Origin: JAZSMJ01 sp045535815
Lineage (GTDB): Bacteria > Bacillota > Clostridia > Oscillospirales > CAG-272
Reading direction: 5' to 3'
Length of the DNA: 58,766 nucleotides
Assembly (NCBI GenBank): GCA_045535815.1
Contig: JAZSMJ010000051.1
Span: 1-58,766 of the forward strand
The notes beneath the pieces are model-generated. The model did not search any database, was not told the DNA's origin, and saw only the letters and a program-made list of their open reading frames with translations. How positions within the stretch are numbered: position 1 is the first letter of the stretch; each line of letters opens with the position of its first letter. Made by a program: the position numbers and the translations under genes. Below, piece after piece: positions 32,542-42,111 of the stretch.

Positions 32542-35500
32542 ATGATTAACATTTGGGAAGAAAGGATAGTCATACCTACATACGAAGTAGGAGAGCCAAA
32601 TAAAAATCCTATATTCATAGACAGCCGAGTATATCAAGGCAGTTCGGGTAAGCTTTATCCTTATCCGACAATAGAAAAAATAAGCGATATCAAAACAGAC
32701 AAAGAATATGATGTTGTTTACCTGGAAAATGACTATATTAAAATTATGGTAATGCCTTCGCTCGGAGGCAGAATCCAAAGAGCATATGACAAAACGAACG
32801 GCTATGACTTTATTTATTATAATAAGGTTATTAAGCCTGCGCTTGTCGGACTTGCAGGACCTTGGATATCGGGCGGTATAGAAATAAATTGGCCTCAGCA
32901 TCACAGACCTGCAACATTCTCTCCTACAGATTATAAGATTGTTAAGGATGAGCAGAAGAGAAGCGTTACTCTTAAAATAAATGATGTTGATCTTATGTAC
33001 GGTACTAAAGCTATTGCGTCATATACGTTGTACGAGGATAAGGCTTATCTTGAAATCGAGGGTCAGCTTTATAACAGAACTGCCTTCCCTCAAACATTTT
33101 TGTGGTGGGCAAACCCTGCAGTTGCCGTAAACGATAACACTCAGTCGATCTTTCCTCCGGACGTTCATTCTGTAATGGACCATGGTAAGAGAGACGTATC
33201 TAAATTCCCGATTGCAACTGGAGTATATTATAAAAAGGATTATAGCGACGGTGTTGATATTTCGAGATATAAGAATATTCCCGTTCCTACGTCGTATATG
33301 GCAGAAAAATCAGATTTTGATTTTGTTGGCGGATATGACTACGGTGTAGGCGCCGGTCTTCTTCACGTTGCTGACCACCACGTATCGCCCGGAAAGAAGC
33401 AGTGGACCTGGGGCTGCGGTGACTTCGGTCAGGCTTGGGATAGAAACCTCACCGACGAGGACGGACCGTATATTGAGCTTATGGTAGGCGTATATACCGA
33501 TAACCAGCCCGATTTTTCCTGGCTTAAACCTTTTGAAGAAAAGAAGTTTAAACAGTATTTTATGCCTTATAAGGCTGTTGGACAGGTTAAGAATGCAACG
33601 ATAGATGCGTCTCTTAATTTTGAAATAACCGATAAAGGTGCACATATATGCGTTTATGCAACGTCTGAGTATAAGAATGCATCAATAGTACTGAAGAGAA
33701 GCGGAAGGGAAGTTTACCGCGCTGAGTCGCTTCTTTCTCCAATAAATGTGTTTGAAACAAAACTTCCTGAGTATGCCGGAGAGGATGAAACTCTCTTTGA
33801 AATATCGGTATACAGTGAAGACGGCAGAAAGCTTGTAAGCTATATTCCTTTGCCCAAGCACGAAATAACAGATGTGCCCTCTCCCGCAGAAGCTGCTCTT
33901 ATGCCTGAGGAGATCAAAACAAATGAAGAGCTTTATCTTACCGCTCTTCATATAGAGCAGTACAGACATGCAACATACCGTCCGGATCCCTACTATCTTG
34001 AAGGACTCAAAAGAGACCCCGGAGATATCCGCATAAATAACGCATACGGTATGCTTCTTCTCAGAAGGGGACATTATGAGAAGGCAGAAGAGCATTTCAG
34101 AGCCGCAATAAAGCGTCTTACATGGAAAAACGGAAATCCGTATGACAGCGAAGCATACTATAATCTTGGACTTTCGCTGTGGTATCAGGAAAAATATGAT
34201 CAGGCATATGATGCTTTCTTTAAGGCTACCTGGTCAAACGAACAGCAGGAGATGTCTTTCTATTATCTTGCTGCGATTGATACCATGCGCGGTGACTTTA
34301 AATATGCCCTCGAGCTTGTCTCAAAGGCTCTTGTGAAAAATTCACACAACGTTAAAGCAAGAGCTCTAAAAGCAATTATTTTGAGAAAGCTCGGAATGAC
34401 TGCTGAGCTTAAGAAGACAATTTCAGATAATCTCTGTATTGACCCGTTTGATTATCTGTCTTTAAACGAGAAAATCAAGGCGTCGGGAAGAAATTCTGCT
34501 GTAGCAAAAGCAGAAATGCTTTCTCTTATGCGTGATTATCCCGAAAACTTTTTACAGACTGCAAGAGATTATGCAGACAGCGGTTGTTACGAGGAAGCTG
34601 CAGACCTTCTTGAACTTTGCAATAATAAAACACCTCTTGTGCTTTACTATCAGTCATATTATCTGAGCAAGTCAGGCAAGAGCAGAACGTCTATTGCAAA
34701 ACTTAAAGAAGCTGAATCTTGCGATCCCGGATGCTGTTTCCCGAATAAGCTTGAGGATATTGCTGTTTTGGAATATGCAATAGCAAAGAATCCGCGCGGA
34801 GCAAAAGCATATTACTATCTCGGAAATCTTGTTTACGATAAGCTTCAGTATGACCGTGCAGTTTCACTTTGGGAAAAATCCGTTTCAATAGACGGAGCCT
34901 TCCCGACAGCATACAGAAATCTTGCACTTGCGTATTATAATAAGTGTAACAAGCCCGAAAAATCGATTCCTGCACTTGAAAAAGCGTTTGCACTTGATAC
35001 GTCGGATTCACGAGTCTTCCTTGAGCTTGATCAGCTTTACAAGAAGTTTAACGTATCTTTTGAAAAAAGGCTTGAAAACTATAACAAATACCGTGAAACA
35101 TTCGAGGACAGAGACGATCTCTTTATTGAATATATTACCTTACATAATCTTCTCGGAAGATACGATGAGGCGTATGACTTGATAATGGGTCGCCGATTCC
35201 ATCCATGGGAAGGTGGAGAAGGAAAGATAACGGCTCAGTATATCGTCTGCCTGGTTGAACTTGCAAAGCAGCAGATTGCAAAGGAAAACTATGCTGAAGC
35301 TAAAGAACTTCTCGAAAAGGCTCTTGTTTTCCCCGAGAATCTCGGAGAAGGCAAGCTTGAAGGTAGCAAAGATAATAATATATACTATTATCTCGGTATC
35401 GTAAACGAAAAGCTTGGTGATACTTTAGCTGCATCGGCTTGTTATGAAAAAGCATCTCTTGGTGCTACCGAGGTTGCAGGAATGATGTATTATAACGATC

Positions 35501-35853
35501 AACCCGCAGATATGGTATTGTATAAAGGTCTTGCAAAGCTTAAAGAGGGTAAGGTTACCGAAGCTAAGGCTTGCTTTAACAGACTGTCTGACTTTGGCGA
35601 AAAGCATATATTTGATAACGTTAAAATTGAATATTTTGCAGTTTCGCTTCCGGATTTTTGCATATATAACGATGATCTGAATAAGAGAAACAAGGCACAT
35701 TGTTATTACGTAATGGGTCTTGGAGCATTCGGCCACGCAAATTATGCAAAAGCGCGCGAATACTTTACAGAAGCTTTGAAATATGACATGTGTCATTTGA
35801 ACTGCATAAGATTTTTAAATGATATAAACAATATAAAGGGTATTAATAACTGA
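32542..35853 (+). CDS. DUF5107 (mutarotase-like) protein with C-terminal TPR repeats
   Basis: 1103 residues, no signal peptide. Residues 20-345 match DUF5107 (VYLENDYIKIMVMPSLGGRIQRAYDKTNGYDFIYYN, GLAGPWISGGIEINWPQHHRP, WTWGCGDFGQAWDRNLTDEDGPYIELMVG), a galactose-mutarotase-like fold. The C-terminal 600 residues are helical TPR units (NAYGMLLLRRGHYEKAEEHFRAAI, AYYNLGLSLWYQEKYDQAYDAFFKA, AYYYLGNLVYDKLQYDRAVSLWEKSV, CYYVMGLGAFGHANYAKAREYFTEAL). Exact catalytic role unknown; it probably binds or isomerises a glycan or cleaves one. RBS AAGGAGA. Divergent from an AraC regulator and galM, so part of one sugar regulon. Confidence 0.85.
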   Translation: MINIWEERIVIPTYEVGEPNKNPIFIDSRVYQGSSGKLYPYPTIEKISDIKTDKEYDVVYLENDYIKIMVMPSLGGRIQRAYDKTNGYDFIYYNKVIKPALVGLAGPWISGGIEINWPQHHRPATFSPTDYKIVKDEQKRSVTLKINDVDLMYGTKAIASYTLYEDKAYLEIEGQLYNRTAFPQTFLWWANPAVAVNDNTQSIFPPDVHSVMDHGKRDVSKFPIATGVYYKKDYSDGVDISRYKNIPVPTSYMAEKSDFDFVGGYDYGVGAGLLHVADHHVSPGKKQWTWGCGDFGQAWDRNLTDEDGPYIELMVGVYTDNQPDFSWLKPFEEKKFKQYFMPYKAVGQVKNATIDASLNFEITDKGAHICVYATSEYKNASIVLKRSGREVYRAESLLSPINVFETKLPEYAGEDETLFEISVYSEDGRKLVSYIPLPKHEITDVPSPAEAALMPEEIKTNEELYLTALHIEQYRHATYRPDPYYLEGLKRDPGDIRINNAYGMLLLRRGHYEKAEEHFRAAIKRLTWKNGNPYDSEAYYNLGLSLWYQEKYDQAYDAFFKATWSNEQQEMSFYYLAAIDTMRGDFKYALELVSKALVKNSHNVKARALKAIILRKLGMTAELKKTISDNLCIDPFDYLSLNEKIKASGRNSAVAKAEMLSLMRDYPENFLQTARDYADSGCYEEAADLLELCNNKTPLVLYYQSYYLSKSGKSRTSIAKLKEAESCDPGCCFPNKLEDIAVLEYAIAKNPRGAKAYYYLGNLVYDKLQYDRAVSLWEKSVSIDGAFPTAYRNLALAYYNKCNKPEKSIPALEKAFALDTSDSRVFLELDQLYKKFNVSFEKRLENYNKYRETFEDRDDLFIEYITLHNLLGRYDEAYDLIMGRRFHPWEGGEGKITAQYIVCLVELAKQQIAKENYAEAKELLEKALVFPENLGEGKLEGSKDNNIYYYLGIVNEKLGDTLAASACYEKASLGATEVAGMMYYNDQPADMVLYKGLAKLKEGKVTEAKACFNRLSDFGEKHIFDNVKIEYFAVSLPDFCIYNDDLNKRNKAHCYYVMGLGAFGHANYAKAREYFTEALKYDMCHLNCIRFLNDINNIKGINN

Positions 35854-35879
35854 AATCATTGTATTTATAGTTTAGGGTA

Positions 35880-35918
35880 AAAAAGACGGAAGCTTTTAAG
35901 CTTCCGTCTTTTTTATAA
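35880..35918. terminator. Terminator shared by the DUF5107 gene and glyQS
   Basis: AAGACGGAAGC-TTTTAA-GCTTCCGTCTT with T-run after and A-run before. Confidence 0.9.
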
Positions 35919-35926
35919 TTAAAATA

Positions 35927-37318
35927 TTAGAATTTGATCTTTTCAGTAATGTAAGCCTTGAGCTCGCTTATCGGAATTCTTACCTGTTCCATGGTATCTC
36001 TGTCACGAACTGTAACACACTTGTCTTCAAGTGTATCAAAGTCGTAGGTTATGCAGAGAGGAGTACCGATCTCATCCTGTCTGCGGTATCTTTTACCGAT
36101 AGAGCCTGTTTCATCAAAGTCAACCATAAAGTCTTTAGCAAGCTCGGTAAAGACTTCTGTAGCTTCTGCTGAGAGCTTCTTTGAAAGAGGAAGCACAGCA
36201 GCCTTGAAGGGTGCAAGCGTGGGATGAAGTCTGAGAACGTTTCTGACGTCGCCCTCGGCTATCTCTTCTTCGTCGTAAGCTTCAATGAGGAGAGCAAGAA
36301 CAACACGGTCAGCACCGAGAGAGGGCTCAATGCAGTAAGGAGTGTAATGCTCGTTTGTTTCGGGATCAAAGTAATCAAGTGTTTCGCCTGAGTGCTCGCT
36401 GTGAGCCTTAAGGTCGAAGTCTGTTCTGTCAGCAATACCCCAAAGCTCGCCCCAGCCGAACGGGAAGAGGTATTCGAAGTCCGTTGTAGCATTGGAATAG
36501 TGGCTGAGCTCTTCCTGCTCGTGATCTCTCAGCTTGAGATTTTCCTTCTTTACGCCGAGGTCATAAAGGAACTGAGCACAGTAATCCTTCCAGTATGCAA
36601 ACCATTCAAGGTCTGTTCCGGGCTTGCAGAAGAATTCAAGCTCCATCTGTTCAAATTCACGTGTTCTGAACGTGAAGTTACCGGGGGTAATTTCATTTCT
36701 GAAGGATTTACCTATCTGAGCAACACCGAAGGGGATCTTCTTACGTGTGGAACGTGCTACGTTCTTAAAGTTAACGAAAATACCCTGAGCGGTTTCAGGT
36801 CTGAGATAAATCTGAGCCTGAGAGTCTTCGGTAACGCCCTGGAAGGTTTTAAACATCATATTGAACTTTCTGATAGATGTGAAATCAGCCTTTCCGCAAG
36901 AGGGGCAGGGGATGTTGTTGCTGATTATATATTCAGAAAGCTGATCGTTTGACATACCTTCTACAGATACGCTAACGTTGTTTTCCTTTGCCCAGTCCTC
37001 GATAAGCTTGTCCGCTCTGTATCTCATTTTACATGCCTTGCAGTCAATGAGAGGGTCGTTAAAGTTAACAACGTGGCCTGATCCTACCCAAACCTCAGGG
37101 TTCATGAGTATAGCACTGTCAAGACCTACGTTATAGGGAGATTCCTGAACGAATTTCTTCCACCAAGCGCGCTTAACGTTATTTTTGATCTCAACGCCGA
37201 GAGGTCCGTAGTCCCATGTATTTGCAAGACCGCCGTAGATCTCTGATCCGCTGAAAACAATACCTCTGTTTTTACAAAGAGCTACTATTTTTTCCATCGT
37301 TTTTTCAGTGTTGTTCAT
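35927..37318 (-). CDS. glyQS: Glycine--tRNA ligase, single-chain type
   Basis: Class II synthetase that charges tRNA-Gly, of the dimeric eukaryote-like form common in Firmicutes. NTEKTMEKIVALCKNRGIVFSGSEIYGGLANTWDYGPLGVEIKNNVKRAWW starts the protein; motif 2 is in PFGVAQIGKSFRNEITPGNFTFRTREFEQMELEFF; motif 3 in YCIEPSLGADRVVLALLIEAY. An anticodon-binding domain ends the protein. 463 residues, normal. It follows the LCP gene by 36 bases on the same strand, and no T-box lies between them, so expression depends on the upstream promoter or another control. Confidence 0.96.
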   Translation of the reverse strand: MNNTEKTMEKIVALCKNRGIVFSGSEIYGGLANTWDYGPLGVEIKNNVKRAWWKKFVQESPYNVGLDSAILMNPEVWVGSGHVVNFNDPLIDCKACKMRYRADKLIEDWAKENNVSVSVEGMSNDQLSEYIISNNIPCPSCGKADFTSIRKFNMMFKTFQGVTEDSQAQIYLRPETAQGIFVNFKNVARSTRKKIPFGVAQIGKSFRNEITPGNFTFRTREFEQMELEFFCKPGTDLEWFAYWKDYCAQFLYDLGVKKENLKLRDHEQEELSHYSNATTDFEYLFPFGWGELWGIADRTDFDLKAHSEHSGETLDYFDPETNEHYTPYCIEPSLGADRVVLALLIEAYDEEEIAEGDVRNVLRLHPTLAPFKAAVLPLSKKLSAEATEVFTELAKDFMVDFDETGSIGKRYRRQDEIGTPLCITYDFDTLEDKCVTVRDRDTMEQVRIPISELKAYITEKIKF

Positions 37319-37354
37319 AATAGTTTTTCTCCTGTTATATGTTTAATTTTATTA

Positions 37355-38386
37355 TTAATCTAAATTTTTATATGCCGAGAAGGTCTTTATTCCCGAATTG
37401 ATATTCGGAACGAAGTATTGAACTCCGCTTACCGTGCTCCAGTTTCCGGGATAAGAAACTGTCACGCTTTCGTAGTTGGGATACGAGAAAACAAGATCAA
37501 TATTATTAAAAAGATCGTCAGCTGAGAAATTGGTATTAACGCTTTTTATCACAGTACTGTAAAGCGTTACAGCCTTGTTCATAAAGCTTTCGGCTGAGAA
37601 TTTTGTAAGCAAAGCCTTAAGAAAATCGAGTGATACCGTCGTTCTGTTTATGCTGTCGTCTGATGCATATGAATTGTATCTGAGCATCTGCATGACTTCC
37701 TCGCCACTGAGAACCCTCTTGCCAGCCTTAAGATCTATCAAGAGATTCTGCTCGGGATCTTCATAGTGCATATCAACCGGAACAGAATATTCAATTCCGT
37801 CCAAATCGTCGATTAGAGAAACAATGCCGTCTATTGAAACTATTGCATAGTAGTCAATAGGAAGACCGGTCATAGCTCTGACCTGCTCACACATAAAATT
37901 AATTCCGTATGTATCGTATATTTCAGAAAGATATGCAGAAGAGCCGTTGACGGTCAGACGTGTATTGCCGTAAAAAGGTGTAAATATAAACTGCCCGAGC
38001 TCTTTATTTACCTGCATAAGCATAATAAAATCGGCCGATATCTCTCTTTCGTTTACAGGGAAGCCCATTTCGTCGACCGTTCCGTCTTTTATATCGTAAT
38101 CGTTAAAAACGGAAGGCTGATGGTCGGTTCCGACAAGTAAAACTGAGAAGGTAGTTCCGCTTATTTTATCATCAGATACGTTAGTGTCCTCGTTATTTGT
38201 ATCGCCCGTTGACTGCTCAATATCGGTAGTTTGCTGAGAATTGTCTGTTCCTTCAAAGTCATTTGGCGTATTGGTTGCAGGCATTATTGTATCAAGGGCA
38301 AAATTAACTATAAAATATGCTATTGACCCGAAGATCAAAAGTGATATAAAAAAAGTAATTATAAAACTTTTTACTTTATTCAGCAT
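37355..38386 (-). CDS. LytR-CpsA-Psr (LCP) family protein
   Basis: Predicted phosphotransferase that links glycopolymers to peptidoglycan on the outer face of the membrane. One membrane segment (SFIITFFISLLIFGSIAYFIVNFAL, about 6-30), a Ser/Thr/Asp-rich spacer, then the LCP domain: TTFSVLLVGTD, ADFIMLMQVN with the usual Asp, FTPFYGNTRLTV (Arg that contacts pyrophosphate), YYAIVSIDGIVSLIDDLDGIEY, and LSGEEVMQMLRYNSY in place of the ALxYxR block. ATG 38386 follows AAAGGAG; earlier in-frame starts lack a ribosome site. The MLRYN sequence is less canonical, so catalysis is probable, not proven. Confidence 0.85.
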   Translation of the reverse strand: MLNKVKSFIITFFISLLIFGSIAYFIVNFALDTIMPATNTPNDFEGTDNSQQTTDIEQSTGDTNNEDTNVSDDKISGTTFSVLLVGTDHQPSVFNDYDIKDGTVDEMGFPVNEREISADFIMLMQVNKELGQFIFTPFYGNTRLTVNGSSAYLSEIYDTYGINFMCEQVRAMTGLPIDYYAIVSIDGIVSLIDDLDGIEYSVPVDMHYEDPEQNLLIDLKAGKRVLSGEEVMQMLRYNSYASDDSINRTTVSLDFLKALLTKFSAESFMNKAVTLYSTVIKSVNTNFSADDLFNNIDLVFSYPNYESVTVSYPGNWSTVSGVQYFVPNINSGIKTFSAYKNLD

Positions 38387-38543
38387 GTTTTCACAAACTC
38401 CTTTCATATCGGTACAAAGCAAACTTGAAAAAATCTGGGTATATCTTATCATATTATACATTATATCAATTTTTTTTTCAAGATATAATTGTTAATATAC
38501 TTGATTATTTATTAGATTTGTGGTAATATAATGTAAAATAAAT

Positions 38544-38620
38544 GTTTCCGTAGCTCAGCTGGATAGAGCAACCGCCTCCTAAGCGGTAGGTCGGGTGTTC
38601 GAATCACCTCGGGAACGCCA
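38544..38620 (+). tRNA. tRNA-Arg (CCT)
   Basis: Acceptor GTTTCCG (38544-38550) pairs with CGGGAAC (38610-38616), discriminator G, and CCA is encoded. Anticodon stem ACCGC/GCGGT with loop CTCCTAA gives anticodon CCT, reading AGG. T-loop GTTCGAATC is present. Confidence 0.97.
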
Positions 38621-38621
38621 A

Positions 38622-38652
38622 AACAGCACCGATCGCTCGGTGCTGTTTTTAT
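38622..38652. terminator. Terminator after tRNA-Arg, shared with glnN
   Basis: ACAGCACCGA-TCGC-TCGGTGCTGT followed by TTTTTAT. Confidence 0.9.
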
Positions 38653-38660
38653 ATGCATAT

Positions 38661-40754
38661 TTAAACTCTGAAAAGAAGATCTGAATATGTAGGTACGGGC
38701 CAGAATTCGTCTGCCGTAATTGCTTCAAGCTTGTCAACGGTTGTGCGAAGAGAATTCATTGTGTCAAGAACGTTATCTTTATAGTATCTTGCTTTTTCAA
38801 GACAATCGGAAATCTCTTCTGCACGTTCTACCTGCTCTTCAAGCTTGAGAACGTATTCGTACATAGCAGAATTTAATTCGGAGAGCTCACAGAGAGTTTT
38901 CTCTTCGTATGAGCAGTTAAGCAGAGGCAGGGCATCCTTTTTTGCTATAATGGTCTTGCTTATTTTGTGTTCGAACGAGCTAACAGCAGGTAAAAAGCTT
39001 CTTTTTACCATATCGACCATGGTAAGCGCTTCGATATGGATAATTTTGCTGTAATTGCTCAGTCTGATCTCGTATCTTGAATTTATCTCAGCTTCGGTCA
39101 ATACCTTATGCTCTGCAAAAAGGCGGACGTTCTTTTCTGAATTGAAATAGGGAAGTGCATCCGGAGTTGACACAAGATTAAGAAGGCCTCTGTTTTCGGT
39201 CGCTTCCTTTACCCAGGAATCGTCATAACCGTTACCGCTGAAGATAATTCGTTTATGCTCTCTTATAGTATCCTTGATGAGATCGTGAAGAGTGTCATTA
39301 AAGTTATCAGACGTTTCAAGAATATTTGCGTATTGTCTGAGGCTTTCTGCAACAGCAGTGTTGATTACTATATTAACATCAGCAATCGATGCAGAAGAAC
39401 CAAGCATACGGAATTCAAATTTGTTTCCGGTAAATGCAAACGGGGATGTTCTGTTTCTGTCCGTCGTATCCTTCGGGAATTTAGGAAGAACGTGAACTCC
39501 GATACGCATCTGAACCTGCTCTTTCTTATCGTATGCAGTATCGTTTTCAAGTGAATCGAGTATTTCTTCAAGCTCCTCTCCCAAGAAGATTGAAACAATA
39601 GCAGGCGGTGCCTCGTTTGAACCGAGACGGTGATCGTTTCCTGCTGATGCAACCGAAATTCTGAGAAGGTCCTGATAATCGTCAACAGCCTTTATTACAG
39701 CGCACAGGAAAAGCAGAAATTGAGCGTTTTCATACGGAGTATCTCCGGGCTCAAGCAGGTTAATTCCCGTATCTGTCGAAAGAGACCAGTTGTTATGCTT
39801 TCCGCTTCCGTTTACACCCTGGAAGGGCTTTTCATGAAGAAGGCATACAAGACCGTGCTTTTTTGCAACCTTCTGCATTATCTCCATAACAATCTGATTA
39901 TGATCGCAGGCTATATTGGTCGTGGTGAAGATGGGAGCCATTTCGTGCTGAGCCGGAGCAGCTTCGTTATGCTTTGTTTTTGAAAGCACGCCAAGTTTCC
40001 AGAGCTCTTCATCAAGCTCTTTCATATAAGCAGATATTCGAGGCTTTATAGTGCCTGAATAATGATCGTCAAGCTCCTGTCCTTTGGGAGGTTTTGCCCC
40101 AAAGAGTGTACGGCCTGTAAACATAAGATCCTTACGCTTTTCAAAAAGCTCCTTATCAAGAAGAAAATATTCCTGCTCGGGACCTACGGTAGTTGTTATC
40201 TTTTTAACGTTTGTATGACCGAACAGCTTTACTATACGCAAAGCCTGGCGGTTAATAGCTTCCATAGAGCGAAGAAGCGGAGTTTTTTTGTCGAGTGCTT
40301 CACCGCCGTATGAGCAAAATGCTGTAGGTATGCACAGAGAGTTATCCTTTATAAAAGCATATGAAGTCGGGTCCCAGGCGGGATATCCTCTTGCTTCAAA
40401 CGTTGCTCTGAGACCGCCGGAAGGGAAGCTTGATGCGTCTGATTCCCCTCGAACGAGCTCCTTGCCCGAAAACTCCATAATTACCGATCCTCTTGAATCA
40501 GGGGATATGAAGCTGTCGTGCTTTTCTGCAGTTATACCTGTCATCGGCTGGAACCAATGTGTAAAATGTGTTGCACCCTTTTCGATTGCCCAATCCTTCA
40601 TTGCGTTGGCTACAACCGTTGCAACAGAAATATCAAGAGATTTTCCTTCACGGATAGTTTTTTTCATCGCTTGATACGTCTCTTTGGGAAGGCGCTCTCT
40701 CATTGTGTTGTCATTGAAAACCATTGAACCGAATAGCTCTGGCACGTTGTTCAT
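38661..40754 (-). CDS. glnN: Glutamine synthetase type III
   Basis: Makes glutamine from glutamate, ammonia and ATP. 697 residues fits GSIII, far longer than GSI. Family blocks: ELFGSMVFNDNTMRERLPKETY, THFTHWFQPMTGITAEKHDSF, TTVGPEQEYFLLDKELF (metal-binding Glu), NEAAPAQHEMAPIFTTTN, CLLHEKPFQGVNGSGKHNNWSLST (ATP-binding), LGSNEAPPAIVSIFLG and TSPFAFTGNKFEFRMLGSSAS. RBS GGAGAG. The gene is alone, with a consensus promoter and a stable leader hairpin, so it is likely regulated by nitrogen status at the transcription or RNA level. Confidence 0.96.
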   Translation of the reverse strand: MNNVPELFGSMVFNDNTMRERLPKETYQAMKKTIREGKSLDISVATVVANAMKDWAIEKGATHFTHWFQPMTGITAEKHDSFISPDSRGSVIMEFSGKELVRGESDASSFPSGGLRATFEARGYPAWDPTSYAFIKDNSLCIPTAFCSYGGEALDKKTPLLRSMEAINRQALRIVKLFGHTNVKKITTTVGPEQEYFLLDKELFEKRKDLMFTGRTLFGAKPPKGQELDDHYSGTIKPRISAYMKELDEELWKLGVLSKTKHNEAAPAQHEMAPIFTTTNIACDHNQIVMEIMQKVAKKHGLVCLLHEKPFQGVNGSGKHNNWSLSTDTGINLLEPGDTPYENAQFLLFLCAVIKAVDDYQDLLRISVASAGNDHRLGSNEAPPAIVSIFLGEELEEILDSLENDTAYDKKEQVQMRIGVHVLPKFPKDTTDRNRTSPFAFTGNKFEFRMLGSSASIADVNIVINTAVAESLRQYANILETSDNFNDTLHDLIKDTIREHKRIIFSGNGYDDSWVKEATENRGLLNLVSTPDALPYFNSEKNVRLFAEHKVLTEAEINSRYEIRLSNYSKIIHIEALTMVDMVKRSFLPAVSSFEHKISKTIIAKKDALPLLNCSYEEKTLCELSELNSAMYEYVLKLEEQVERAEEISDCLEKARYYKDNVLDTMNSLRTTVDKLEAITADEFWPVPTYSDLLFRV

Positions 40755-40790
40755 ATAAAGATCTCTCCGTGTTAAGATTTAATACAGAAA

Positions 40791-40821
40791 CGGCGCCATA
40801 GGATGCTCCTGTGGCGCCATA
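40791..40821 (-). promoter_or_regulatory. Stable hairpin in the glnN leader
   Basis: On the minus strand GGCGCCACAGGA pairs with TCCTATGGCGCC, eleven of twelve positions, with loop GCA. It starts about 10-15 nt from the RNA 5' end and has no T-run, so it is a stabiliser or protein-binding site rather than a terminator. It does not resemble the known glutamine riboswitch motifs that I can recall. Confidence 0.6.
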
Positions 40822-40837
40822 GCCGTAGTATGAAATA

Positions 40838-40866
40838 ATTATACAACTACAGTACTTTTTTGTCAA
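40838..40866 (-). promoter_or_regulatory. glnN promoter
   Basis: Minus strand TTGACA (40866-40861), 17 bases, TATAAT (40843-40838). Confidence 0.85.
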
Positions 40867-40925
40867 TAGATTATAGCGAAAAATATATTAATATACTAAA
40901 TAATAAAACAAGTTGCAAGACATTG

Positions 40926-41948
40926 TCAAATTGACTTATTGAATATTTCATCCGAGATCCTATGCACGTATTTTTCCTTGCACTCAAAATCCATTGCAGA
41001 AATATAAATTTCTTCAATTTTGAAATGGGTATCTTTTATTATTTTAAACTCGTTTTGAGCTTCAGCTATCATCTCCAAGGAGAGATTTTTATTGAATTTG
41101 ATAAATCTTTTGACGCCTTTGATTATATCCGAATCAATAAATCTACCCATATTTATTCTCTTGGTATAATCTTTTCCTTGACGTGCTGTCTCAAAGCATA
41201 ATTTTATCTCGGGGAACCAAACTGCTTCAACTTTTCTTGTTATTGGCGATATACTTGTAACAGTACTTAATTTTTTTGCTTTTGCAGTCTTTATTATTTC
41301 ATCTATATAAAAGCATGCACTAAAATAATCATCGGATATTCCGTAAGAAAAATCGGAATTGCTTCGATACGTATCGAGGTATGTAAAACCGTCCATTCCA
41401 AAAGAAACAACTGATTTTGTTGTATTGTTAAATGCATAGCCGTCTTTAAATTCAGAAAATATACGGTTAACGTTCTTTTTGAGCTTTTCAAAAAGTATGG
41501 CTTTTTCAACAAACCTGATAATCTCTTTATGCAATATCGAAGCAGTTTTCAAGTAATTATAAACTTTTTGGTAAGATGTGCTTTTTTTCTGAGATAAAGA
41601 TATAATTTCATCCTTGTGTCCCTTTAATAAAGTCTCACTCCAAAAATCTCCGAGGTTGATTATTTTATCTTTTATCCCCGGATATGTCGGATCTTTAGTG
41701 TGAGGAGCGGTTCCGTCAACAAACCCGATACTAAGCTCTTTTATGATAATTCCATCCAATGACGAGGGATCTGACGAGCAAAAATAATATTCAACACAAT
41801 TTCCGTTTTGCCTTGCAATTTCGGCAATATATTTCATCAATCTGGACTTACCTGTAGCTGGTATCGAATATATAATAAATATTATAATATAACGACTATC
41901 TGTTAAAAAATATTCTTTTAACATAAAGTTGTCTAATGTGTTGCGCAT
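40926..41948 (-). pseudogene. C-terminal part of a P-loop ATPase gene split by a recombinase element
   Basis: Host-derived codons begin at 41855 with T-G-K-S (ACA GGT AAG TCC) and run to the stop at 40926, 308 residues after the Thr: RLMKYIAEIARQNGNCVEYYFCSSDPSSLDGIIIKEL, IGFVDGTAPHTKDPTYPG and KIINLGDFW are typical of an uncharacterised Firmicute ATPase family. The 30 codons before them (MRNTLDNFML...IIFIIYSIPA) come from the inserted element and supply no proper Walker A glycines. The missing start, MINSFSIAS..KGGPGT, is at 46300-46446. Joined, the protein would have 357 residues. As it stands the gene is probably non-functional unless the element excises. Confidence 0.85.
41853..41869. other. 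Left attachment site of the recombinase element
   Basis: Host ...GGACTTACC, core TGTA (41853-41856), then element GCTGGTATCG. Its arm GTATC is the mirror of GATAC at the other end. Confidence 0.7.
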
Positions 41949-41977
41949 TTTAAATAATATTTGTATACTTTTTATAA

Positions 41978-42006
41978 TTTACAAAAAAATGTAAGTATGA
42001 TATAAT
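41978..42006 (+). promoter_or_regulatory. Promoter of the element-borne GH2 gene
   Basis: TTTACA (41978-41983), 17 bases, TATAAT (42001-42006), about 100 bases before the ATG. Confidence 0.7.
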
Positions 42007-42111
42007 TCGTATGAACTTTGTTTTGTTAGTTAAATGAAACAAAAGTAATAAAACGCAACTGTTAAATAACAGCAAACGAAAATCTTAAAAGAGATTTTGG
42101 AGGTATAATTA

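Noticed and set aside
37319..37354. T-box control of glyQS
   Set aside because: Only 36 bases separate it from the upstream LCP gene and none of the T-box elements is present.
40791..40821. Glutamine riboswitch in the glnN leader
   Set aside because: The leader is too short and consists of a simple hairpin; no conserved aptamer elements were seen.
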